Source of the DNA: Bacteroidota bacterium
Lineage (GTDB): Bacteria; Bacteroidota; Bacteroidia; Bacteroidales; Prolixibacteraceae
NCBI GenBank assembly: GCA_030632865.1
Contig: DAOVTY010000019.1
Location: 1 to 19,154 of the forward strand
DNA: 19,154 bases
Reading direction: 5' to 3'
Part shown: positions 7,842 to 14,660 of the stretch, piece by piece
How positions within the stretch are numbered: position 1 is the stretch's first letter
Layout: each line of letters opens with the position of its first letter
Made by a program: the position numbers and the translations under genes
The notes under the pieces: generated by a model
What the model was told of the DNA's origin: nothing
Databases searched by the model: none
Seen by the model: only the letters and a program-made list of their open reading frames with translations

Positions 7842-8750
7842 ATGACTATAGAAACTAAGAACATAACAAAACTATTTGGAAAGCAGAAGGCTCTAAATAA
7901 TGTGAGTTTTACCATAAAAAAAGGCGAACTTGTTGGTTTTTTAGGTCCAAACGGTGCAGGCAAATCTACAATGATGAAAATTATTACCGGTTATTTGCCC
8001 TTCGATTCGGGTGAAGTATTCATAAATAATCAGAAAATTTCATCTAATAATATCGAAATTAAAAAGAATATTGGATATTTACCAGAACAGAATCCTCTTT
8101 ATACCGAACTTTACATTAAAGAGTTTCTGGAAATTACAGCCGGCTTTTATCACCTTAAAAATAAAAAACAACGTGTTGCCGAAATGATAGAACTAACAGG
8201 TTTGGGTGATGAGCAACATAAAAAAATTGGTGCACTTTCGAAAGGTTATCGTCAGCGTGTTGGGTTGGCACAAGCACTAATTCACGATCCATCAATTTTA
8301 ATTTTAGATGAACCAACAACCGGACTCGATCCAAATCAGTTGGAAGAGATTAGGGAATTAATAAGACAGGTTGGTAAAGAAAAAACAGTGATGCTTTCGT
8401 CGCATATTATGCAAGAAGTGGAGGCGGTTTGCAGTAGAATTATTATTATTAATAAGGGCAAAATTGTTGCCGATGGAGGAATTGCTGAAGTTAAAAGTGG
8501 AAGTTTAAATAAAAATCAAATTGTATTTGCTGAATTTAATTTACCAGTAAATAAAAACCAAATTATGGAAATTGCAGGTGTTGAAAATGCTGTGTTTAAA
8601 AACAATATTTGGGAGATTGAATCGGATAAAGAAATTGATATTCGTTCTGCTATTTTTAGGTTTGCAGTAGATAACAGTCTTATTCTTTTAACTTTAAATG
8701 AGAAGCAACAAAATCTGGAAAGTGTTTTTCAGGAACTCACGCAGAAATAG
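7842..8750 (+). CDS. gldA: ABC transporter ATP-binding protein, GldA type
   Basis: A 302-aa nucleotide-binding subunit. Visible motifs are Walker A GPNGAGKST (35-43), Q-loop Gln83 in YLPEQNPLY, signature LSKGYRQR (132-139), Walker B ILILDEPT (152-159) with catalytic Glu157, a GLDP D-loop, and the H-switch His188. The region after about residue 215 is the C-terminal extension usual in GldA/CcmA/DrrA-type ATPases. In flavobacteria GldA works with the permeases GldF and GldG and is linked to gliding; many non-gliding Bacteroidota carry it as well. Neither permease gene is next to it here, which leaves the partner unknown. An alternative reading is a generic multidrug or lipid ABC-2 exporter ATPase. 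Confidence 0.82.
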   Translation: MTIETKNITKLFGKQKALNNVSFTIKKGELVGFLGPNGAGKSTMMKIITGYLPFDSGEVFINNQKISSNNIEIKKNIGYLPEQNPLYTELYIKEFLEITAGFYHLKNKKQRVAEMIELTGLGDEQHKKIGALSKGYRQRVGLAQALIHDPSILILDEPTTGLDPNQLEEIRELIRQVGKEKTVMLSSHIMQEVEAVCSRIIIINKGKIVADGGIAEVKSGSLNKNQIVFAEFNLPVNKNQIMEIAGVENAVFKNNIWEIESDKEIDIRSAIFRFAVDNSLILLTLNEKQQNLESVFQELTQK

Positions 8751-8939
8751 ATTTGAGATTGTTTGTAATAAATAGCAAGACAAAAAGATTTTAGTGAGGT
8801 CTTAAATTCACAGAAAAAATGATTCATATAAAAATATACGATTCGGATTCTAGTCGCATTCCTAGCACAAATAAATATCTCTACAAACATTAAAATCCTT
8901 TGGGATTATAAAGTAATTTTCATTAAAAAATTAATTCTA

Positions 8940-9944
8940 ATGAGTCCGGAAATTTCAGTAATTCTACCTTTTTTTAATGCTGAAAAAACTTTAGAATTGG
9001 CAGTGAAAAGCATTTTGAATCAATCTTTTCAGGACTTTGAGTTGCTGTTAATCAATAATAATTCAACAGATAAAAGTTTATTGATTGTAGAACATTTAGC
9101 TGAAACTGACTTGCGAATTAGATTACTAAATGAAGGAATACAAGGTGTAGCAAATGCAATGAATTGTGGCTTAGAAAACGCTAGTGGAAAGTTTATTGCA
9201 AGAATGGATGCCGACGATATTTCGATGCCCCGGCGAATTGAGAAGCAGTTGCAATTTTTAAATAGTAACCCAGATGTTGGGTTTGTTGGCACCGAAGTAA
9301 AATATGTTCCGCATAAAGAAAACACAGCAGGATTTCAGCGATTTGTAGATTGGGCAAACTCTTTTCATTCATCAGAAAATATTGAATTGAATCGATTTGT
9401 GGAAATTCCAATTATTAATCCCACTATTCTTTTCAGGCAAGAAATTTTTAAAAAATATGGTGGTTGTTTCGATGGAGATTTTCCGGAAGATTACGAAATG
9501 CAATTGCGCTATTTAGAAGCTGGAGTAAAAATGGCAAAGTTAAATGAACCACTTTTAGAGTGGCACGACTATTCTTCCCGTTTAACCCGCACTGATAAAC
9601 GTTATTCTACCGAAGCATTTTTTAAAACTAAAGCAAAATACTTTAAAAGTTGGTCGGCGATAAACAATCCTTTTTATCCAAATATTTGGGTTTGGGGAGC
9701 CGGGCGAAAAACTCGCCAACGCGTAAAGCTACTCGAAAATGAGGGAATTATTATCGATGGTTTTATTGATCTTGTAAAAGATAAAACCACTCTGAAAACA
9801 ACAATTCATTACGAAGAAATTCCAAAATCTGGCAAGATTTTTATTGTGTCAATGGTTACAAAATTAGGCGTTCGCAAACAAATTAAAGAGTTTCTTTTAA
9901 AGGCAAAATATGTTGAAGGAGTGGATTTTATTTTGATGGGGTAA
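8940..9944 (+). CDS. Family 2 glycosyltransferase with C-terminal Rossmann-like domain
   Basis: A 334-aa protein. Residues 4-215 form a GT-A family 2 glycosyltransferase: ISVILPFFNAEKTL at the nucleotide-binding N-terminus, the acidic metal motif MDADD (89-93), and the PEDYEMQLR segment carrying the likely catalytic base (ED). Residues from about 247 form a second domain starting IWVWGAGRKTRQR (G253, G255), then a beta strand with IDGFID and later IFIVSM, resembling a small nucleotide-binding Rossmann fold. There is no signal peptide or membrane helix, so it is probably cytosolic or peripheral, adding a sugar to a surface glycan or lipid. It has no glycan-cluster neighbours. It sits 189 bp after gldA and is probably a separate transcript. 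Donor and acceptor are unknown. Confidence 0.83.
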   Translation: MSPEISVILPFFNAEKTLELAVKSILNQSFQDFELLLINNNSTDKSLLIVEHLAETDLRIRLLNEGIQGVANAMNCGLENASGKFIARMDADDISMPRRIEKQLQFLNSNPDVGFVGTEVKYVPHKENTAGFQRFVDWANSFHSSENIELNRFVEIPIINPTILFRQEIFKKYGGCFDGDFPEDYEMQLRYLEAGVKMAKLNEPLLEWHDYSSRLTRTDKRYSTEAFFKTKAKYFKSWSAINNPFYPNIWVWGAGRKTRQRVKLLENEGIIIDGFIDLVKDKTTLKTTIHYEEIPKSGKIFIVSMVTKLGVRKQIKEFLLKAKYVEGVDFILMG

Positions 9945-10016
9945 ATTATTATTCTTCAAATAATAAAATGGTTTTATAAACTGAACCACCTGAATTTAAA
10001 ATAATTCTAAATAACG

Positions 10017-10046
10017 TTTGTATTCAAAATAAGAATATTACATTTG
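10017..10046 (+). promoter_or_regulatory. metK promoter
   Basis: TTTG (10017-10020), an 18-bp spacer and TACATTTG (10039-10046) match the Bacteroidetes consensus in both boxes. Transcription would start near 10051, directly before the riboswitch-like sequence, leaving a leader of about 140 nt. This is the best promoter in the window. Confidence 0.7.
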
Positions 10047-10053
10047 TACCGTT

Positions 10054-10108
10054 AAGTGGATAAATTTGAGATTGATTGCAACCACATAAAAAAATGCTAA
10101 AGCAATCG
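10054..10108 (+). promoter_or_regulatory. SAM-II riboswitch aptamer in the metK leader
   Basis: The order of elements matches the SAM-II (metA-type) aptamer, an H-type pseudoknot that binds S-adenosylmethionine. P1 is GTGG (10056-10059) with CCAC (10082-10085). The P1 loop contains ATTTGA and then GATTGATTGCA. After P1 comes an A-rich linker and the hallmark ATGCTAAAG (10094-10102). The pseudoknot stem P2 pairs GATTG (10070-10074) with CAATC (10103-10107). P1 is short at 4 bp. Position directly after a consensus promoter and upstream of SAM synthetase fits feedback repression by the product. Motif recognition is from memory of the family; no covariance search was run. Confidence 0.75.
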
Positions 10109-10136
10109 CTGCATGCAGCTTCTCAAATTTATATCC
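10058..10136 (+). promoter_or_regulatory. Alternative (anti-aptamer) long-range stem of the metK leader
   Basis: TAAATTTGAGA (10061-10071), part of the aptamer loop, is perfectly complementary to TCTCAAATTTA (10121-10131). Four more pairs form after a 2-nt bulge (GGAT 10058-10061 with ATCC 10133-10136), which would use the P1 5' strand. The stem is mutually exclusive with SAM-II folding. Inside it lies a 12-nt palindrome GCTGCATGCAGC (10108-10119). Downstream, TACAAT (10137-10142) can pair with ATTGTA (10182-10187) just before the start codon, and two small hairpins lie between (10141-10159, 10160-10173). This suggests a translational expression platform. The pairing is seen directly; the switching is inference. 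Confidence 0.55.
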
Positions 10137-10189
10137 TACAATTTATTTAAGTAATAAATACCGGAGTTCCGGTTAAAATATATTGTATT

Positions 10190-11443
10190 ATGAATTATTT
10201 ATTTACCAGTGAGTCGGTGTCTGAAGGGCATCCCGACAAAGTTTCCGACCAAATTTCGGATGCACTGTTAGACCAGTTTCTGGCATTCGATGCCAATTCA
10301 AAAGTAGCTATAGAAACGCTGGTTACAACTGGGCAAGTTGTTGTTGCCGGAGAAGTAAAATCAAGTGCTTATGTTGATGTGCAGGAAGTAACACGCAACG
10401 TAATTAATAAAATTGGTTATACAAAAGCAGAGTATCGTTTTGATGGAGATTCGTGCGGTGTATTAACTGCTATTCACGAACAGAGTGATGATATTAACCG
10501 TGGTGTTGACCGCGAAGTTAAAAAAGATCAGGGGGCAGGCGACCAGGGAATGATGTTTGGTTACGCCAGTAAAGATACCGATAATTACATGCCACTTTCG
10601 TTAGATTTATCGCATGTTATTTTGCAAGAAATGGCGGATATTCGTCGCGAACAAAAAGTGATGACTTATTTACGTCCCGACTCAAAATCGCAAGTTACGA
10701 TAGAATACACGGCCGAAAATATTCCGGAAAAAGTACATACAATTGTTGTCTCAACACAACACGACGAGTTTGATGCAGACGAACCGATGTTGGCAAAAAT
10801 AAAAGACGATGTTATTAACATTTTAATTCCACGTGTAAAAACTAAATTACCAGAGCGCTTGCAAGTACTTTTTGGCGACGATATTATTTATCATGTAAAT
10901 CCAACCGGGAAATTTGTTATTGGTGGTCCTCACGGAGACACCGGGTTAACCGGACGAAAAATTATTGTTGACACTTATGGCGGACGTGGTGCACACGGTG
11001 GTGGAGCATTCTCTGGAAAAGACCCATCGAAAGTTGACCGCTCGGCAGCGTATGCATCGCGCCATATTGCAAAAAACCTTGTTGCAGCAGGAGTTGCCGA
11101 CGAGATTTTGGTGCAACTTGCATACGCAATTGGAGTTGCAGAACCGGTTGGAGTTTTCGTAAATAGTTACGGCAGGGCAAATGTCTCTATTTCCGATGCA
11201 GAAATTGCAGAGAAAGTAAAAGCTATTTTCGATTTGCGCCCGGCAGCAATTGAAGAGCGTTTAAAGTTGCGCAACCCAATTTATCTAGAAACTGCAGCGT
11301 ACGGACACATGGGAAGAATTCCTGTGACAGTTACAAAAATATTCGAATCGCCTTATGCTGGAAAAGTTGAAAAAAAGGTTGAACTTTTTACATGGGAAAA
11401 ACTAGATTTTGTTGATGAAATTAAAAAATCTTTCGGAATATAA
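10190..11443 (+). CDS. metK: S-adenosylmethionine synthase
   Basis: A 417-aa methionine adenosyltransferase, which makes SAM from methionine and ATP in the cytosol as a tetramer. Conserved segments are all present: SEGHPDKVSDQISDA with His14 and Asp16, the GAGDQGMMFGYA hexapeptide region that binds ATP, GGPHGDTGLTGRK, and the P-loop-like GGGAFSGKDPSKVDRSAAY. Length is slightly above the E. coli enzyme (384), as is common in Bacteroidota. The start codon follows a long leader with no Shine-Dalgarno but with a SAM-II-like riboswitch. It is monocistronic, with a strong terminator 29 bp downstream. Confidence 0.97.
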   Translation: MNYLFTSESVSEGHPDKVSDQISDALLDQFLAFDANSKVAIETLVTTGQVVVAGEVKSSAYVDVQEVTRNVINKIGYTKAEYRFDGDSCGVLTAIHEQSDDINRGVDREVKKDQGAGDQGMMFGYASKDTDNYMPLSLDLSHVILQEMADIRREQKVMTYLRPDSKSQVTIEYTAENIPEKVHTIVVSTQHDEFDADEPMLAKIKDDVINILIPRVKTKLPERLQVLFGDDIIYHVNPTGKFVIGGPHGDTGLTGRKIIVDTYGGRGAHGGGAFSGKDPSKVDRSAAYASRHIAKNLVAAGVADEILVQLAYAIGVAEPVGVFVNSYGRANVSISDAEIAEKVKAIFDLRPAAIEERLKLRNPIYLETAAYGHMGRIPVTVTKIFESPYAGKVEKKVELFTWEKLDFVDEIKKSFGI

Positions 11444-11471
11444 TTATAAGAAGATATAGTAATATACTATG

Positions 11472-11502
11472 TGGGGCGGTTCGTTTGGATCGCCCCATTT
11501 TT
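11472..11502 (+). terminator. Rho-independent terminator of metK
   Basis: An 11-bp GC-rich stem runs TGGGGCGGTTC (11472-11482) with GGATCGCCCCA (11487-11497), including two G-U pairs. The loop is GTTT and a run of five T follows. It lies 29 bp after the metK stop. Confidence 0.85.
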
Positions 11503-11602
11503 ATAAATTTTATCTCCTATTTTGAAACATTCTTTGACTTTACACGAATAAACGAATAGTATGTTCATTGTTTAATTAAAAGATTGTCTAAAGTTAAAAG
11601 TC

Positions 11603-12712
11603 ATGGAAGAAAAATTAATTACTATCGTAGTTTTGCCTTATTCCAAAGCACTTATTTTAAAAATGCGATTTGAGGCAAAAGAGATTGATTGCGACCTTGA
11701 AAATATAAATTTAATAGAGGGAGCTGCATCTTCAACTGTTCGAGTTAAAATTCTTGAAAAAAATCTTAATGGCGCCATCCCAATTTTGGATGATTTTCTT
11801 GGAAAAAAAATGATCGTTATAGAAAATCAACCAAATCAAAACGAACGACATATTTTAGTCCCTATTGATTTTTCTGTAAATTCTAAGAAAGCATGTAAAA
11901 TGGCATTTAATATTGCAAGCCATTTACAAGTTAAATTGGTTTTTATGCACAGTTATATCAATCCGCTAATTCACTCAATTCCGTATAGCGATGTGTATGC
12001 TTATGATTCGGCACTATTAACAAAAATTGAGTATGCCGAAACAAGTGCTAATAGTAATTTTCAGGAGTTTATATCGACATTGGCAGATGAAATTGGGAAA
12101 GAAAAATGGAAGACAATTACTTCTGAGTTTATAATTAAATCGGGGTACGCCGAGGAGGATATTTTAGCTTATGCACACGAAAATAAATCTCAATTAATTG
12201 TGATGGGCAGTTCAGGAAATTCAGCACAAAAAGAAACGGTTGGTAGTGTTGCTGCAGATGTTATGTACAATGCCCGCGTTCCGGTTTTGATAGTTCCTGA
12301 AAGTGCTCCACAGCAAGATTTAAAACATTTTTCTAATATTTTGTACGCCACTAATTTTGATGAAAAAGATTTTGTGGCAATTGATAAATTAATGGCAATA
12401 CTTTACCCGTTTGATATAAAAGTAGTTTGTGCACATGTTGGACAGCCAACTGGTAATGGTTGGGATTTGGCAAAATTAAATGGAATGAAAAATATTTTGA
12501 AAGAGAAATATAGAAGTGAGGCATTTGAATGTAGATTAATTGTTGGTAACAATGCTTTAGAGTCGCTCGAGCATTTTATTGAAGATGAAAAAATAGATAT
12601 TTTATCGCTTACCACGCACAAAAGAAACATGATTTCGAGATTGTTTAATCCAAGCCTTGCACGTAAAATGGCATTTCATTCGAATACACCTTTGTTGGTT
12701 TTTCATGCCTAA
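11603..12712 (+). CDS. Tandem universal stress protein with N-terminal DUF2007-like domain
   Basis: A 369-aa soluble protein with three parts. Residues 4-66 form a small alpha/beta domain (LITIVVLPYSKALILKMRFE... VRVKILEKNLNGAIPILDDF) resembling the DUF2007 putative signal-transducing domain. Residues 82-232 are the first USP domain, opening RHILVPIDFS, with a near-typical nucleotide-binding loop GSSG (202-205) and GS (214-215); 8 residues separate them rather than the usual 9. Residues 244-369 are a second USP domain with SNILYATNFD but no G-x-x-G loop, so it probably does not bind nucleotide. USP proteins respond to starvation, oxygen or energy stress; the exact role here is unknown. It is a single gene, convergent with the epimerase gene. 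Confidence 0.8.
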   Translation: MEEKLITIVVLPYSKALILKMRFEAKEIDCDLENINLIEGAASSTVRVKILEKNLNGAIPILDDFLGKKMIVIENQPNQNERHILVPIDFSVNSKKACKMAFNIASHLQVKLVFMHSYINPLIHSIPYSDVYAYDSALLTKIEYAETSANSNFQEFISTLADEIGKEKWKTITSEFIIKSGYAEEDILAYAHENKSQLIVMGSSGNSAQKETVGSVAADVMYNARVPVLIVPESAPQQDLKHFSNILYATNFDEKDFVAIDKLMAILYPFDIKVVCAHVGQPTGNGWDLAKLNGMKNILKEKYRSEAFECRLIVGNNALESLEHFIEDEKIDILSLTTHKRNMISRLFNPSLARKMAFHSNTPLLVFHA

Positions 12713-12729
12713 AGTAGTATGCTGTTATT

Positions 12730-12758
12730 ATATTGAATGCAGAAAGAAAACTCAATAT
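12730..12758. terminator. Weak hairpin between convergent genes
   Basis: ATATTGA (12730-12736) and TCAATAT (12752-12758) form a 7-bp AT-rich stem with a 15-nt loop in the 90-bp gap between the stops of the stress protein and the epimerase. It is the only candidate terminator there and is weak. Confidence 0.25.
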
Positions 12759-12802
12759 TTTGTCATCAACATATTTATATCCGTTTTCAGAATAACGTGG
12801 TT

Positions 12803-13828
12803 TTACAATTGCATGTCTTTCTTTAAAACCCTTGCAGTTCTTTTTATTGAATCTGAAATTGGGAGATATTTAAAGTCATGTTCCCTTGTAATTTTACTTC
12901 CATCAAAATTATTTGTTTTGTTTGAATTAGCCACAGAATCGCGAGTTATCATAGACTGTTTACCTCTAACCCAACTAACAAATACTGCAATTCGCCACGC
13001 AATACTTAGTATAAAATTGGAAGCAAAAATGGTTGGTTTTGTTTTTTCTAATTCGTTTGCAATTTGGTTGAAAACGTTTTGGTAACTTAAGTTTTCAGAA
13101 TTTAGAATGTAACGCTGATTTTTACATATTTCAAAATTAGACTCTTCCATTAGCTCAATCATTGCACGAGCAACATCTTTTACATCAACAAAACCGGTAA
13201 TTCCTCTTGTATAAAATTTCATTCCATCCCAAATGGTTTTAAACATTTTGGCACTTCCGTTTTCCCAATTTGCCGGTCCTAAAATTATAGATGGATTTAC
13301 AATTACAGCGTCTAAACCCTCTTCAATTCCGCGCCAAATTTCTGCTTCCGAAAAAAATTTGCTTTCAGAATAACCCGATATTTTTTTAACCGGAACCCAG
13401 TTTGTTTCTTCAGTAATTAGTTCGCCATTTTCTAATCGTCCCAATGCGGCAATCGAACTTACATGGCAAATTTTTGAAACTCCATTTTCTATGGCCGCAT
13501 TTACCAAATTTGCTGTTCCTTCCACATTATTAGAAATCATTTTACTACGATCTTTTTTCTGAAAAGATACAATAGCTGCACAATGATAAATCTCTGAAAT
13601 CCCTGTCAATAATTTTTCCAGAGAGAAATATTCAAGAATATCGCCATCAACCCACTCAATTTGGTTAAAAAGATTTTGTGAATTTTTGGAATAGTACGAA
13701 AAGGTTTTTAAAACCTGTTGCAGATCGCTTTTTCTTCTTTTTAGCGCCTTTACTTTTTTACCCGCCGAAGTTAATTCGAACAATAAATGCGCCCCTACCA
13801 ATCCTGTTCCACCCGTTACAAAAATCAT
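12803..13828 (-). CDS. NAD-dependent epimerase/reductase (extended SDR)
   Basis: A 341-aa extended short-chain dehydrogenase/reductase. The start at 13828 (MIFVTGGTGLVG) puts the NAD(P)-binding GxxGxxG (Gly6, Gly9, Gly12) at the very N-terminus, as in the family; the ATG 17 codons upstream adds a non-conserved stretch. Other signs are DGDI (adenine-contact Asp), HCAAIVSF, HVSSIAALG with the catalytic Ser, YSESK (Tyr153, Lys157), and NPSIILGPANW. It resembles dihydroflavonol-4-reductase-like members, which reduce or epimerise sugars, sterols or polyketides; the substrate is not known. A hydrophobic helix near residues 275-300 could dock on a membrane. It is transcribed alone. Confidence 0.82.
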   Translation of the reverse strand: MIFVTGGTGLVGAHLLFELTSAGKKVKALKRRKSDLQQVLKTFSYYSKNSQNLFNQIEWVDGDILEYFSLEKLLTGISEIYHCAAIVSFQKKDRSKMISNNVEGTANLVNAAIENGVSKICHVSSIAALGRLENGELITEETNWVPVKKISGYSESKFFSEAEIWRGIEEGLDAVIVNPSIILGPANWENGSAKMFKTIWDGMKFYTRGITGFVDVKDVARAMIELMEESNFEICKNQRYILNSENLSYQNVFNQIANELEKTKPTIFASNFILSIAWRIAVFVSWVRGKQSMITRDSVANSNKTNNFDGSKITREHDFKYLPISDSIKRTARVLKKDMQL

Positions 13829-13840
13829 CTGCTTTTTTTC

Positions 13841-13873
13841 TAAAGATAGAATATTCAATTTGACTTTAAGCAA
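13841..13873 (-). promoter_or_regulatory. Promoter candidate for the epimerase gene
   Basis: On the minus strand, TTGC (13873-13870), a 21-bp spacer and TATCTTTA (13848-13841) resemble the Bacteroidetes promoter with mismatches in both boxes. It ends 12 bp before the chosen start and supports 13828 over the upstream in-frame ATG. Confidence 0.3.
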
Positions 13874-13923
13874 CTTCAATTTTTTGGTTTTTTTTCAAGT
13901 GGAATAATTACTACTTTTAAACA

Positions 13924-14112
13924 ATGGAAACAGAACAAAAAATATTTTTTGCATCAAAAAAGGAGAATAATAAACGCCGCTTAAACGAAGCACTTGCCCG
14001 AACTCCTCATGAACGATTAATATTTTTTTTGAAACTTTGTGAAGAGATGCAAGTTTTTGCAAAGGATGAACCACATCCGAACCGGGCAAAAAATAATTTT
14101 ATTATAGAATGA
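13924..14112 (+). CDS. Small hypothetical protein paired with a nucleotidyltransferase
   Basis: A 62-aa, highly charged, probably helical protein with no signal peptide. The central segment TPHERLIFFLKLCEEMQVF reads like the short helix repeated in partner proteins encoded just before stand-alone nucleotidyltransferases in Bacteroidota, but I cannot name the family. Its stop overlaps the start of the next gene by 4 nt (ATGA), which implies translational coupling. By position it could be an antitoxin, regulator or substrate-binding partner of the nucleotidyltransferase. Confidence 0.6.
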   Translation: METEQKIFFASKKENNKRRLNEALARTPHERLIFFLKLCEEMQVFAKDEPHPNRAKNNFIIE

Positions 14113-14660
14113 GTTTATTAGATAACTTCCCCGAAAGAATTGAATTTTTTATAAAAGCTGCAAATAAGCATCATCTTGAAATGATATTAGTAGGTGGCGG
14201 TGCAGTAAATTTTCACGGTTTTCAGCGCCACTCTGCAGACCTTGATTTTTGGATTGATATTCATGAAAAAAATCTGAAAAACTTGCTATCTACTTTTAGT
14301 GAATTAAATTATAATTTAGGAGATATTCCTGACAAGGTAAAAAGAGGAGAGCAAAATATTTCAATAAAAATAAGTCCAGTTTTCGAACTCGAAATAATTA
14401 CTAATTTTAATCCGGGCAAGAGTTTTTATGAAGCTTTAAAGGAAAGTGAATTAGTTGAAAAAGAGGAATTTCATTATAATGTACTTAGCTTTAATGATTT
14501 AATTCAAAGCAAAATTTCATCTACTCGATTAAAAGATAAGTTAGACGTTGAGGAGTTGCATAGAATTAAACTCAATAAAAATAAGTGCTTATCTATTCCA
14601 CGTAGTAACTGCTTTTGCTCCAAACTCTTTTGCAGTAATAGTTTTTATATGAACTTTTAA
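14109..14660 (+). CDS. Stand-alone nucleotidyltransferase domain protein with run-on C-terminus
   Basis: A 183-aa protein with a DNA polymerase beta-type minimal nucleotidyltransferase core: ILVGGGAVNFHGFQR (Gly29-31) followed by SADLDFWID with Asp44 and Asp46 as metal ligands, and a later acidic FELEII segment (Glu95) as the possible third ligand. Such proteins occur in toxin-antitoxin and abortive-infection modules (AbiEii-like, DUF6036-like) and transfer NMP to protein or RNA, but the activity here is unproven. The last 23 codons (161-183) run antisense over the 3' end of the convergent FMN-protein gene and encode a Cys-rich tail (CFCSKLFCSNSF) that looks non-native, so the original stop was probably lost near residue 160. 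The core itself looks intact. Confidence 0.72.
   Translation: MSLLDNFPERIEFFIKAANKHHLEMILVGGGAVNFHGFQRHSADLDFWIDIHEKNLKNLLSTFSELNYNLGDIPDKVKRGEQNISIKISPVFELEIITNFNPGKSFYEALKESELVEKEEFHYNVLSFNDLIQSKISSTRLKDKLDVEELHRIKLNKNKCLSIPRSNCFCSKLFCSNSFYMNF

Noticed and set aside
9029..9411. Minus-strand open frames inside the glycosyltransferase gene
   Set aside because: They are antisense shadows; the plus-strand frame carries all the family motifs.
9946..9966. TTATTATT/AATAATAA hairpin right after the glycosyltransferase stop
   Set aside because: The stem is only A-T pairs and has no T run after it, so it is too weak to call a terminator.
10108..10119. 12-bp palindrome GCTGCATGCAGC in the metK leader as an operator
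   Set aside because: It lies inside the predicted riboswitch alternative stem and is better explained as RNA structure, though a DNA-binding site cannot be ruled out.
11533..11567. Promoter-like TTTG ... TATGTTCA upstream of the universal stress protein
   Set aside because: The 23-bp spacer is too long and the second box has a mismatch, so it was not listed as a promoter.
12657..13085. A 142-codon plus-strand frame between the stress protein and epimerase genes
   Set aside because: It overlaps the stress-protein end in another frame and runs antisense over the epimerase C-terminus. Its translation is low-complexity hydrophobic and not protein-like.
13895..14089. A 64-codon minus-strand frame antisense to the small cassette gene
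   Set aside because: The plus-strand 62-aa gene has a start-stop overlap with the next gene and a charged helical composition; the antisense frame has no support.
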